The notes beneath the pieces were generated by a model. That model made no database searches. It was not told where the DNA came from and worked only from the letters and a program-made list of their open reading frames with translations. 64,000 nucleotides of DNA from Enterococcaceae bacterium. Its GTDB lineage: Bacteria > Bacillota > Bacilli > Lactobacillales > Enterococcaceae. Numbering within the stretch: the stretch's first letter is position 1; the number at the start of each line of letters is the position of its first letter. Shown here one piece after another: positions 10,859 to 18,691 of this stretch. The stretch spans positions 186,001 through 250,000 of the forward strand of contig JALCOL010000003.1 in NCBI GenBank assembly GCA_022649665.1, given 5' to 3'. The position numbers and the translations under genes were made by a program.

Positions 10859-12502
10859 CTACACGAGCGTTTGGACCATCTTTTCCAACGCTTGGGCGAT
10901 TTCCGGCGGCAATGGATTTTCTTCATGTTCCAAATTATACTTGCGCACAAAAGCTAAGCGGTAGCGCAGACTCTGCTGGAACATCTTTTGGTATTCTGCA
11001 GAATCAAATGGCGGTTCAAAGGCCGATTCGGCAAAATATTTCAAATCCGGAAAGTGCGGGAATGTTTTCCACTCGGCCCCATCGATCACTTTTTGGATCG
11101 CGCCGAGGGTCGTTTCTTTCGGGATCTTCGTTTGATTGAAATAGCCGGTATTCAAAATATAGCAGTCGGTCTGCTGCTCAGCGAATAAGCGCTTGAAATC
11201 CGCATAATCTTCGGTCAATGGATAGGCGCGGAAAGGATTTGCGAACGGTTCGATCACGAGCGAATTGATGTCGATATTGGCAGAAAGATTTTCAGCCGTT
11301 GAGCGTTTTGTTGCCAGTGTTAGTCCAAAAATCGCGGCGAGGTTCGGGTCTTCGACTTTCACGATCGGCGGCAGACTTTCGTCTTTCATGATCCAATACA
11401 CCGCATCGACTTTTTCTTTCAAATGATGAACACGGTTTGGCGTGACAAATTGCGACTTAACGGTCCGGCCATTGCCGTTTCTGATATCTTCAGTTACTAA
11501 AACCTTTCGGCCGGCCGTATCGAGCGTGACGCCGACGTTTTGGCAAGTCAGGAAGTATTTGATCGCATCGCTTGTCATCGGATAATCTTGTGTTTTGTCA
11601 AAATAGGCAGGCTCAAGGGCCGTTGTTGCACCGCTCGTCTGATCGATGACAAAGGCATCATCATGAAGGATCTTGACCTCTTGATTGGTTTCTTGTGCAA
11701 GCGTGACGGTCGATTTGCCGGAGCCTGAAAGACCAAAGACTGCCATCGTATATTTTTTATCTGGGAAGCGGTACTGCTTCATTCCGCCGTGACAGGCGAT
11801 ATAGCCATTGCGATGTGCCAATGCCCATGCAAGCGTCAGCGTGCCTTTTTTTAGTTCACCGAAATACCGCAATCCCAAGATCGCTGCACAATTATGTTCC
11901 ACATCGAATAAAGCCAAGCCATCCGGAAAGTCAGGATGGGACCAATCGGGATCCGCATACAAAAAGAGGTCTCCCGCGTCATATGCTTTAGAAGCTTGAT
12001 AAATCTCTTCCCATTCAGCGTTTGGGATCTGAAAATTCAGCACATACGAATACAGATCATTTTCATAGCCGTGCGGCAGTGCCAAGTGTGCTTTGACAGT
12101 GAACTCTTTATCCAGACCGACGTAAACCGCCGTTTTGTAATAATCTTTGCGCGCGCTTTGATAAACTGCTTCACGCAAGATCTTCTCAAAATCTTTGATC
12201 TCATGCTTCGGCAGTTCAGCCGTTAACCGCCGCGCAAGCGCAGTGCGGCCGACGATTCCGCCGTCATTGAATACTAAAACTGTTGCTTCTGGCGGAAGAC
12301 CTAGCTTTTCAGGAGCATAAACCGGCAGATCGGTTTTGATCGCGCCAGGCGAATTCTTTGCCAGCTGGTAGGCCCTTTCGCGGGTCGGGACGGTTTCGAC
12401 GCGGTTTCCATAAAAGAAAGTTTCGATCGTCGCCCGAAAAGAGGAGAAACCCGGGTCGCCTTTTCTGATTTGATCAAGCGGATAGTGTTCAATCGTACTC
12501 AT
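10859..12502 (-). CDS. pckA: Phosphoenolpyruvate carboxykinase (ATP)
   Basis: 547 residues. The ATP-type PEPCK nucleotide loop GLSGSGKST and the metal-binding HDDAFVID motif are intact. The enzyme interconverts oxaloacetate plus ATP with PEP, CO2 and ADP. In fermentative bacteria it can run either as gluconeogenesis or in the carboxylating direction. The start is ATG 12502, six bases after AAGGAGGG, rather than the TTG just before it. A good cre-like site lies upstream, so carbon catabolite control is likely. It is followed by rqcH on the same strand, which has its own promoter. Confidence 0.95.
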   Translation of the reverse strand: MSTIEHYPLDQIRKGDPGFSSFRATIETFFYGNRVETVPTRERAYQLAKNSPGAIKTDLPVYAPEKLGLPPEATVLVFNDGGIVGRTALARRLTAELPKHEIKDFEKILREAVYQSARKDYYKTAVYVGLDKEFTVKAHLALPHGYENDLYSYVLNFQIPNAEWEEIYQASKAYDAGDLFLYADPDWSHPDFPDGLALFDVEHNCAAILGLRYFGELKKGTLTLAWALAHRNGYIACHGGMKQYRFPDKKYTMAVFGLSGSGKSTVTLAQETNQEVKILHDDAFVIDQTSGATTALEPAYFDKTQDYPMTSDAIKYFLTCQNVGVTLDTAGRKVLVTEDIRNGNGRTVKSQFVTPNRVHHLKEKVDAVYWIMKDESLPPIVKVEDPNLAAIFGLTLATKRSTAENLSANIDINSLVIEPFANPFRAYPLTEDYADFKRLFAEQQTDCYILNTGYFNQTKIPKETTLGAIQKVIDGAEWKTFPHFPDLKYFAESAFEPPFDSAEYQKMFQQSLRYRLAFVRKYNLEHEENPLPPEIAQALEKMVQTLV

Positions 12503-12555
12503 CAAAATCCCTCCTTAAATTGTTATCATCTCTATTTTATCATAAAATAACTTTG

Positions 12556-12570
12556 AGTGAACGTTTGAAT
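12556..12570 (-). promoter_or_regulatory. Candidate cre (CcpA) site of pckA
   Basis: The minus-strand sequence ATTCAAACGTTCACT matches the 15-base cre consensus WTGNAANCGNWNNCW at all but one position. It lies about 55-70 bases before the pckA start, next to a possible -10 TAAAAT. Repression by CcpA on glucose is inferred. Confidence 0.5.
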
Positions 12571-12742
12571 GCCGGATAATCTTGTTAAATACCGAGTCAA
12601 AGATATAATAATAAATATAAATAACAATTAACGATGATTAAACGAAACGCTGCTTTTTCAACAGCACAGATCGAATTGATAGGAAAAGCACTAGAAGAAT
12701 GATACAATTTAGATAATAAAGAAATATCGAAGGACGATCGAA

Positions 12743-13234
12743 ATGAAAAATAAAGCCGATACAAAACTACATTTATTCACGTTAGGGATGCTTGCTGTCG
12801 TGCTCGCGCTCGCCTTGATCGTCGCGACTTTATTTGTTCCGCGGCTGCGCGGCATGATCCGGACTCAGCAGATCGCAGCAGTCGTTACCGGTAAAGTGAT
12901 GCTGCCAAAATCAACGCTTCAGTTGATGCCGGTCGATGAACTCGATCGCAAGATCACGACGACCGACGATCTCCACATATTATATGTTCCGGTAAGTTTC
13001 GCCAAGGAGAAAAACTTGCAAAAAGCGCTCAAAGAGACTAAATTATCTTTCAAGGAGCCGATTTATTTGTATCCGCTGGTTTACGGGATCGCTGAAACAA
13101 AACAATTTTATCATCTGACCTCGCTTGAAGAGCCGACTTTGATCACTTACAGCAAAGGACGGGAAGTAAAGCGCCTGAGCTTGCCGACAGCAAATAATGC
13201 TGATCAGCTCGCTGCGCTTTTGTCACAATATTGA
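12743..13234 (+). CDS. Membrane-anchored protein of unknown function
   Basis: 163 residues. One N-terminal transmembrane segment (about 12-34) is followed by an extracytoplasmic domain. The stretch DDLHILYVPVSFAKEKNLQKALKET loosely recalls a thioredoxin-like fold but has no CXXC motif, so redox activity is not supported. I do not recognise a family. A further tiny membrane protein gene follows 29 bases later. Confidence 0.7.
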   Translation: MKNKADTKLHLFTLGMLAVVLALALIVATLFVPRLRGMIRTQQIAAVVTGKVMLPKSTLQLMPVDELDRKITTTDDLHILYVPVSFAKEKNLQKALKETKLSFKEPIYLYPLVYGIAETKQFYHLTSLEEPTLITYSKGREVKRLSLPTANNADQLAALLSQY

Positions 13235-13263
13235 TCGATGGTTTACAGAAAGGATGATTTTTT

Positions 13264-13377
13264 ATGATAAGAATTTCAATAATCGCGCTTGTTACCGGTT
13301 TATCACTTGTTGTCCTTTACAAAAATCAGCTTGAGAAATCGCTGGTTCCGATTCCGATCCGGACCAAAGACCGCTAA
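13264..13377 (+). CDS. Small membrane protein, 37 residues
   Basis: ATG at 13264 follows AAAGGATG by about nine bases and opens a 37-codon frame. One hydrophobic segment (ISIIALVTGLSLVVLY) is followed by a positively charged tail, so the C-terminus is probably inside or at the membrane surface. It lies close behind the 163-residue membrane protein and ends before the promoter of the trp leader. Function unknown. Confidence 0.5.
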   Translation: MIRISIIALVTGLSLVVLYKNQLEKSLVPIPIRTKDR

Positions 13378-13414
13378 AAAATGAACGGTTCCTAATTTTT
13401 TTCTAATCAAAGGC

Positions 13415-13443
13415 TTGACACTTTCTCAGTTTTTCGGTACACT
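13415..13443 (+). promoter_or_regulatory. Sigma-A promoter of the trp leader and transporter
   Basis: TTGACA (13415-13420) and TACACT (13438-13443) are separated by 17 bases. The predicted transcript starts near 13450 and carries GAGGAGG and the leader ORF. Confidence 0.85.
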
Positions 13444-13471
13444 ACAAAAAAACACAGAGGAGGCCGTACAA

Positions 13472-13546
13472 ATGCAGCGTTCAAATCCAAACAACTTAAG
13501 CAATCTTCGTTGGCAGCTTTGGCATAGATCGTTGTATGTATGGTGA
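13472..13546 (+). CDS. Tryptophan leader peptide, 24 residues
   Basis: ATG 13472 lies eight bases after an excellent ribosome site (GAGGAGG, 13457-13463). The 24-residue peptide ends WQLWHRSLYVW, with three TGG codons at 13511, 13520 and 13541 and the stop at 13544-13546. Three Trp in eleven residues, a strong promoter and the downstream terminator mark it as a ribosome-stalling sensor of charged tRNA-Trp. The peptide itself probably has no other function. Confidence 0.85.
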   Translation: MQRSNPNNLSNLRWQLWHRSLYVW

Positions 13547-13650
13547 TTTTCCCATAGATGCAACTTTTAGAGACCCTCTAAACTTTGTATCTATGTCGGT
13601 GGAATGAAATTAAAAGACCACATAGATTTCGATCTATGTGGTCTTTTTTG
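13532..13650 (+). promoter_or_regulatory. Trp attenuator: five complementary segments plus terminator
   Basis: Segment 1 (13532-13543, inside the leader ORF) pairs with segment 2 (13552-13563) over 11 pairs with one mismatch. Segment 2 (13553-13563) pairs with segment 3 (13585-13595) over 11 pairs, with an inner hairpin TTTAGAG/CTCTAAA. Segment 3 (13589-13600) pairs with segment 4 (13617-13627) with one bulge, forming the antiterminator. Segment 4 (13612-13627) pairs with segment 5 (13632-13647) through a perfect 16-pair stem, TTCG loop and T-run, forming the terminator. Stalling at the first two Trp codons should leave 1:2 free to form and so allow 3:4 (read-through). A ribosome at the stop codon should cover segment 1 and favour 2:3 and termination. 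Confidence 0.82.
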
Positions 13651-13703
13651 TGGTCAAAATCCGCACCAACGTGTTTGTTTACTATTTTAGGAGGAATGGA
13701 AAA

Positions 13704-14747
13704 ATGAAAAATCGCGGCTTAACTATCGTTACATCACTCATTATCGGCATTTTGATCGGCGGCTTCCTGCTTCAGCCGAAAGGGCTTTTCAATCGTTCAG
13801 CAAAGTCCGATGAAACCAAAGCAAGCACGACAGAAAAAGCATCCACCGGCAAAAAGCGCGTCGGCGTGCTGCAATATGTCTCACATCCCGCACTTGATGC
13901 GATCTATAAAGGGATCCAAGAAGGCTTGAAAGATAAAGGATACGATAAAAATAAAGTAGAGATCCTTTTTCAGAACGGTCAAGGAGACCAAAGCAAATTA
14001 AACACGATGACCGACCAGCTGATCAATCAAAAAAGCGATGTCTTGATCGGGATCGCCACCCCAGCAGCCAAAGCGCTCGCCAACGCGACAACGAAGATCC
14101 CGATCGTGATGGGAGCGATCACGGATCCGGTCGCCGCAGGACTTGTAAAAGATATGAAAAATCCGGGCGGAAACATCACCGGCGTGAGCGACCAATCCCC
14201 GGTCAAAGCACAGATGGAGCTCGCCCAAAAACTATTGCCGGAAGCGAAAACCGTTGGCTTATTCTCTTCCAGTGCTGAAGACAATTCCGCTTCGCAGATC
14301 GCCCAAGCGAAAAAGGCAGCGGAAGCTTTAGGGTATCAAACGAAAGAATATCAAGTGCCGAGCACCAATGAGATCGCACAAGTCGTACAGACGATGAGTA
14401 AAGAAGTCGATTTCATTTACATCCCGACCGACAATACGATCGCCAGCGCGATGGATACCGTCGTAGCGGAAGCAAACAAATCGAAAACACCAGTCATTCC
14501 GTCTGTTGACACGATGGTCGAAGCCGGCGGGCTGGCAACGATTGGGATCAATCAAAAAGCACTCGGGGTCGAAACCGGTAAAATGGCCGCTGAAATTTTA
14601 GACGGCAAGCAACCGGGTAAAATGCCGATCTATGTTTTCAACACCGGAGACACGATCATTAACCAAAAAGAAGCCGATCTCTTAGGGATCACGATCCCGA
14701 AAGACGTCGCTAAAGATGCTAAAATCGTAGGAGGGGATGCGAAATGA
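13704..14747 (+). CDS. trpX: ABC transporter substrate-binding protein, tryptophan-type
   Basis: 347 residues, ABC substrate-binding family PF04392. An N-terminal hydrophobic segment (TIVTSLIIGILIGGFLL) has no lipobox Cys, so the protein is membrane-anchored or secreted. A Ser/Thr/Lys-rich linker leads to the binding domain starting at KKRVGVLQYVSHPALDAIY. The start at ATG 13704 is nine bases after AGGAGG (13689-13694); the longer in-frame form would begin inside the terminator tail. The Trp leader upstream is the main reason to assign tryptophan as ligand, matching the TrpXYZ systems of streptococci. Confidence 0.82.
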   Translation: MKNRGLTIVTSLIIGILIGGFLLQPKGLFNRSAKSDETKASTTEKASTGKKRVGVLQYVSHPALDAIYKGIQEGLKDKGYDKNKVEILFQNGQGDQSKLNTMTDQLINQKSDVLIGIATPAAKALANATTKIPIVMGAITDPVAAGLVKDMKNPGGNITGVSDQSPVKAQMELAQKLLPEAKTVGLFSSSAEDNSASQIAQAKKAAEALGYQTKEYQVPSTNEIAQVVQTMSKEVDFIYIPTDNTIASAMDTVVAEANKSKTPVIPSVDTMVEAGGLATIGINQKALGVETGKMAAEILDGKQPGKMPIYVFNTGDTIINQKEADLLGITIPKDVAKDAKIVGGDAK

Positions 14748-15640
14748 TTTTTTCCACGATTGGCCAAGGCCTGATTTGGTCCATTTTAGGAATCGGGATC
14801 TTCATGACCTACCGGATCCTCAATTTCCCTGATATGACTACTGAAGGAAGTTTTCCGTTAGGCGGCGCTGTGACGGTCGCAGCGATCGCGCACGGCATCA
14901 CGCCGATCCTCGCGACTTGCCTTGGGATCGGGGCTGGGATGCTGGCTGGGCTTTGCACCGGACTTTTATACACGAAAGGCAAGATCCCAGTGATCTTAGC
15001 TGGGATCCTAGTGATGAGCGGCCTCAATTCGGTCAACTTATTCGTCATGGGACGCGCGAATTTATCGCTTTTGGGTCATCCGCGCGTTTTGACTTTTTTC
15101 ACGCAGCTGAATCTGCCTGATTATTATGATCTGATCATTGTCGGCTTGATCGCGACGATCCTGGCCGGCGGACTTTTATATTACTTTTTCACTACTCAAG
15201 TCGGCCAAGCTTATATCGCAACTGGCGACAATGAAATGATGGCACGTTCGCTTGGGATCAATACAGATTTCTATAAAACGCTCGGGCTCGTCCTTTCCAA
15301 CGGCTTGATCGCTCTTTCGGGAAGCTTGGTCGCCCAAAACGACGGCTATGCGGATGTCAATAAAGGAATCGGCGTGATCGTGATCGGGCTTGCTTCGATC
15401 ATCATCGGCGAAGTATTGTTCGGCGAGTTGACGATGGGCGAGCGGATCGTTGCGATCGTGATCGGCAGTATCTTCTATCAGCTGCTTGTTTTGATCGTGA
15501 TCCAGCTTGGCTTCAATACGACATACTTGAAGATCTTTACTTCGATCATTTTGGCGATCTGCCTGATGATCCCGCAAATGAAAAAGAGCCTGAAATTAAC
15601 GACTGGATTTGAAAAAGGAAGGAGCGGCGCAAATGACTAA
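14744..15640 (+). CDS. trpY: ABC transporter permease, tryptophan-type
   Basis: 298 residues with about eight or nine hydrophobic segments, of the branched-chain-like permease family that pairs with PF04392 binding proteins. The start overlaps the end of the binding-protein gene (ATGA), so translation is probably coupled. It forms the membrane channel for the substrate bound by the preceding protein. Confidence 0.85.
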   Translation: MIFSTIGQGLIWSILGIGIFMTYRILNFPDMTTEGSFPLGGAVTVAAIAHGITPILATCLGIGAGMLAGLCTGLLYTKGKIPVILAGILVMSGLNSVNLFVMGRANLSLLGHPRVLTFFTQLNLPDYYDLIIVGLIATILAGGLLYYFFTTQVGQAYIATGDNEMMARSLGINTDFYKTLGLVLSNGLIALSGSLVAQNDGYADVNKGIGVIVIGLASIIIGEVLFGELTMGERIVAIVIGSIFYQLLVLIVIQLGFNTTYLKIFTSIILAICLMIPQMKKSLKLTTGFEKGRSGAND

Positions 15641-16406
15641 AGTATTGGTTTTAAATGATTTAGTGAAAACAGTGCAAAATGGCGGCGTTGAAGCCTTCAA
15701 TATTTTGGATCATTTGTCGCTCACCGTCGATAAAGGGGACTTTATCACGGTCCTCGGCGGAAACGGCGCCGGGAAGAGCACGATGTTCAATGCGATCGCC
15801 GGCACGCTGAAAGTCGATAGCGGGTCGATCGCTTTGAACGATCAGCCGATCACGAAAGATTCCGAAGAAAAACGCGCCAAATATATTTCACGCGTTTTCC
15901 AAGACCCGAAAATGGGGACTGCTCCGCGGATGACCGTCGCCGAAAATCTCTTGCTGGCGGAAACCCGCGGCAAGCATCGCAACCTTAAAAATCGGCATTT
16001 GAAAGCGAAACTTGCACAATATAAAAAATTGACTGCAACGATCAGCAACGGACTTGAAGATCACTTGAATACTCCGACTGGAAATCTTTCGGGCGGACAG
16101 CGGCAAGCATTGAGCCTTTTGATGGCAACGATCTTGAAGCCGCAGCTTTTGATGTTGGATGAACATACGGCAGCCTTAGATCCGAAAACTTCTAAACAAT
16201 TGATGGCGCTGACTGCGCAAACGATCGAACGCGACCAATTGACGTGCCTGATGATCACTCACCGGATGGAAGATGCCTTAAAATACGGCAACCGGCTGAT
16301 CTTGATCGAAAAAGGCAAAGTCAAAATGGACTTGCGCGGCGAAGAAAAGCGCAAGCTGACGATGAAAGACGTTTTGGAATTTTTCGAAGAAAATGAAAAT
16401 GATTAG
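15633..16406 (+). CDS. trpZ: ABC transporter ATP-binding protein, tryptophan-type
   Basis: 257 residues with Walker A GGNGAGKST, signature LSGGQRQALS and Walker B LLMLDEHTAALD. The start is ATG 15633, eight bases after GGAAGGAG (15617-15624), and overlaps the permease stop by eight bases; an upstream in-frame ATG at 15609 has no ribosome site. Energises import by the two preceding proteins. Confidence 0.88.
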   Translation: MTKVLVLNDLVKTVQNGGVEAFNILDHLSLTVDKGDFITVLGGNGAGKSTMFNAIAGTLKVDSGSIALNDQPITKDSEEKRAKYISRVFQDPKMGTAPRMTVAENLLLAETRGKHRNLKNRHLKAKLAQYKKLTATISNGLEDHLNTPTGNLSGGQRQALSLLMATILKPQLLMLDEHTAALDPKTSKQLMALTAQTIERDQLTCLMITHRMEDALKYGNRLILIEKGKVKMDLRGEEKRKLTMKDVLEFFEENEND

Positions 16407-16426
16407 AAAATCATGGCAGTTTCTTA

Positions 16427-16455
16427 TTGACATCCAATAATATAAAGCATATACT
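16427..16455 (+). promoter_or_regulatory. Sigma-A promoter of the aromatic leader and aro operon
   Basis: TTGACA (16427-16432) and TATACT (16450-16455) with exactly 17 bases between. It lies 21 bases after the transporter ATPase stop, so the aro genes have their own start, near 16462. Confidence 0.88.
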
Positions 16456-16485
16456 TTGTTCAATCTTTCAAATGGAGTGGTTATT

Positions 16486-16539
16486 ATGACGAAGAAAACA
16501 CACCAATTGAATACGTATTACTTTAGCTATTTTGGATAA
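16486..16539 (+). CDS. Tyr/Phe leader peptide, 17 residues
   Basis: The peptide is MTKKTHQLNTYYFSYFG. Five of its last seven residues are Tyr or Phe (codons at 16516, 16519, 16522, 16528 and 16531), and the stop is at 16537-16539. A GGAG (16474-16477) precedes ATG 16486 by eight bases. It sits between a strong promoter and a set of mutually exclusive hairpins ahead of aroE, as expected for a sensor of charged tRNA-Tyr and tRNA-Phe. Confidence 0.85.
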   Translation: MTKKTHQLNTYYFSYFG

Positions 16540-16540
16540 A

Positions 16541-16655
16541 CTGTATTCACGATTCATTGTGGATACAGCTGACAAAGTGTATCTACAATGGCTAAGGGAT
16601 TTTTGAGCGACGATTTCCAAGCCATGTAGAAGTAAAATTCTAGGTGGCTTTTTCT
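16541..16655 (+). promoter_or_regulatory. Tyr/Phe attenuator: five complementary segments plus terminator
   Basis: Segment 1 (16541-16550) pairs with 2 (16559-16568) over 10 pairs. Segment 2 (16555-16566) pairs with 3 (16579-16590) over 12 pairs with one G-U. Segment 3 (16582-16593) pairs with 4 (16620-16630) over 11 pairs with one bulge, forming the antiterminator. Segment 4 (16619-16631) pairs with 5 (16638-16650) over 12 pairs with one mismatch, followed by TTTTTCTTTT, forming the terminator. A ribosome stalled on the first Tyr codons leaves segment 1 free, so 1:2 and then 3:4 form and transcription continues. A ribosome at the stop codon covers segment 1, letting 2:3 and then 4:5 form. 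Confidence 0.82.
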
Positions 16656-16673
16656 TTTACCGATATTTTCTGA

Positions 16674-16712
16674 AAAAAGCCTGCCGCAGAATTTTACTGC
16701 GGCAGGCTTTTT
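16674..16712 (+). terminator. Second terminator-like hairpin before aroE
   Basis: A perfect 16-pair stem (16674-16689 with 16697-16712, core GCCTGCCGCAG) with a 7-base loop, ending in five T residues and then C. It lies after the attenuator and only about 36 bases before the aroE start, with no promoter between. It may act as a partial terminator, a processing or stability element, or a terminator for short leader transcripts. Confidence 0.65.
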
Positions 16713-16748
16713 CGTTGGAATCGTTCCTTACAAGAGAGGAAGATGCAC

Positions 16749-17636
16749 GTGATCACTGGTCAAACAAAATTCGCCGGATTATTTGCCCACCCGGCGCGGC
16801 ATTCGCTTTCGCCGCAGATCCAAAATCGTTTATTCAAAGACTGCGGAGTCGACGGGGTCTACCTGGCCTTTGATATCGTGCCCGCTGAACTCGAAAAAGC
16901 GGTCGAAAGCTTGAAAACACTCGATGCCTTTGGTGCAAACTTATCTATGCCGCATAAAGAAGCTGCGCCTGCTCTGATGGATGAAGTCAGCACTCAAGTC
17001 GCCTTGACGGGGGCAATGAACACGATCATCTGGGACGGCCAGAAGCTGTACGGGGAATCGACGGATGGTGTTGGATTTTTCCGGGCGCTCGCGTCAGAAA
17101 AAATCACCACTGCCGAAAAGACGCTTCTGATCTTCGGCGGCGGCGGTGCAGTCAAGTCGATTTTAGCGGCGGCCAGCCGCTTTGGGCCGGCCGTCGTTCA
17201 AGTGGCCTTGCGAAGCAGCGCTCACCGGGAAGCGACCCAAAAAGAGCTGCAAAAAATCGCCGCAGCCACCGGACTTCATCTGCGTTTCATCGCGCTGGAA
17301 GAGCTGCAGGAACTGCAAGCGGCAGTGGATGCGGCAGACATTCTCATTAATGGAACCAATGCTGGAATGACGCCGCATCTGGAAACATCAGCCCTTCCTG
17401 AGGAGATCCATTATTCTTCGGAAAAGGCATTTATCGATTTAGTGTATGCTCCGCTGGAAACGGTATTTTTGAAACGGGCCCGCTTGAAAGGCTGCCGGAC
17501 TTTGAACGGCTTAGCGATGCTGTTGTTCCAAGGAATCGCCTCTTTTGAACTATGGACTGGAAAATCGCCGGCTGCGTCGACAGTCGAAGCACTTAAAAAA
17601 GAGCTTTTTGAAATCAATCAGAAAAAAGAAAACTAG
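16749..17636 (+). CDS. aroE: Shikimate dehydrogenase
   Basis: About 295 residues. Shows SLSPQ, the catalytic-Lys region NLSMPHK, the ESTDGVGF motif and the nucleotide-binding [13 protein letters not shown]. Reduces 3-dehydroshikimate to shikimate with NADPH. The start is probably GTG 16749 (giving [10 protein letters not shown]), because the AGAGGA ribosome site is about eight bases away; ATG 16743 is only about three bases from it. First structural gene of the aro operon and the gene directly controlled by the Tyr/Phe attenuator. Confidence 0.93.
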   Translation: MITGQTKFAGLFAHPARHSLSPQIQNRLFKDCGVDGVYLAFDIVPAELEKAVESLKTLDAFGANLSMPHKEAAPALMDEVSTQVALTGAMNTIIWDGQKLYGESTDGVGFFRALASEKITTAEKTLLIFGGGGAVKSILAAASRFGPAVVQVALRSSAHREATQKELQKIAAATGLHLRFIALEELQELQAAVDAADILINGTNAGMTPHLETSALPEEIHYSSEKAFIDLVYAPLETVFLKRARLKGCRTLNGLAMLLFQGIASFELWTGKSPAASTVEALKKELFEINQKKEN

Positions 17637-17647
17637 GAGGAATCTCA

Positions 17648-18676
17648 ATGATCATTATTATGAAAAACAACGCGACCCCGAAACAAGTCAAACAAGTCGT
17701 TTCGCGCATCAAACAGGAAGGCTTCAATGCGCAGCTCAGCCAAGGAAGACAACATATGGTGATCGGTGTTTTAGGCGACACGCATCGCTTGCAAGACCGC
17801 TTATTCTTGAGTTACGAAGGAGTGGAAAACGCGATCCGCATCACTCATACGTACAAGCTGACCTCGCGTGACTTCCATCCGGCGAATACTGTCGTCGATG
17901 TCGATGGGGTCAAAGTCGGCAATGGCAACTTCGTCACGATGGCCGGGCCTTGCGCGATCGAAAGCTTGGAACAGATCCAGGAAACTGCTGAGATCGTGCG
18001 CGCAGGCGGCGGCCAGATCTTGCGCGGCGGAGCGTTCAAACCGCGCACTTCACCATACTCTTTCCAAGGATTGGGCGAGGAAGGCTTGAAGTACATCCGG
18101 CAAGCGGCAGATGAGAACGGCTTGAAAGTGATCACTGAAGTAATGGATGAAGAAAATGTTGATCTTGTTGCCGAATACAGCGACATCATGCAGATCGGCG
18201 CGCGCAATATGCAAAACTTCCGTTTGCTGGAAGCGGTCGGGCGAACGGGGAAACCCGTCGGCTTGAAGCGCGGGATCAGCGGGACGATCGAAGAATGGTT
18301 GAATGCAGCTGAATATGTTGCGAACCAAGGAAATCAGCAAGTGATCTTTATCGAACGCGGGATCCGCACCTACGAAACAGCGACCCGCAATACGCTTGAC
18401 TTGAGTGCGGTTCCGCTGATCAAAAAAATGAGTCATTTCCCGATCATCGTCGATCCGAGCCACGGGACAGGCTTATGGGACCTTGTGACACCGATGGCCC
18501 GTGCCAGCGTCGCTGCTGGAGCAGATGGCTTGATCGTTGAAGTTCATCCGGATCCGTCACACGCGTTAAGCGACGGTCCGCAATCGCTGAACGAAGCGCA
18601 CTACCTTGAAATGATGGAACAAATCGAACAGCTCCAGCAAGCGATGGAACAAATCCGTGCTTTGCCGGTTGCCTAA
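17648..18676 (+). CDS. aroF: DAHP synthase, type I-beta with ferredoxin-like domain
   Basis: 342 residues. Residues 1-75 form the ferredoxin-like regulatory domain seen in Thermotoga-type DAHP synthase, and the barrel starts near [19 protein letters not shown]. Motifs [15 protein letters not shown] and VDPSHGTG are present. It condenses PEP and erythrose-4-phosphate, the first committed step. In related enzymes the N-terminal domain gives Tyr/Phe feedback inhibition. It has no chorismate mutase domain. AGGAGG precedes ATG 17648. Confidence 0.94.
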   Translation: MIIIMKNNATPKQVKQVVSRIKQEGFNAQLSQGRQHMVIGVLGDTHRLQDRLFLSYEGVENAIRITHTYKLTSRDFHPANTVVDVDGVKVGNGNFVTMAGPCAIESLEQIQETAEIVRAGGGQILRGGAFKPRTSPYSFQGLGEEGLKYIRQAADENGLKVITEVMDEENVDLVAEYSDIMQIGARNMQNFRLLEAVGRTGKPVGLKRGISGTIEEWLNAAEYVANQGNQQVIFIERGIRTYETATRNTLDLSAVPLIKKMSHFPIIVDPSHGTGLWDLVTPMARASVAAGADGLIVEVHPDPSHALSDGPQSLNEAHYLEMMEQIEQLQQAMEQIRALPVA

Positions 18677-18691
18677 AGGAGAACTTTGCCG

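Noticed and set aside
13638-13703. Upstream extension of the trp substrate-binding protein
   Set aside because: Would start in the T-tract of the attenuator terminator without a ribosome site; ATG 13704 has AGGAGG at good spacing.
13440-16740. T-box riboswitches before the trp transporter and aro genes
   Set aside because: No T-box core word before the terminators, the leaders are too short, and leader ORFs explain the structures better.
17163-17378. Many antisense and out-of-frame ORFs within the GC-richer aro, his and arg genes
   Set aside because: They lie inside strongly supported genes, lack ribosome sites and have no recognisable protein features.
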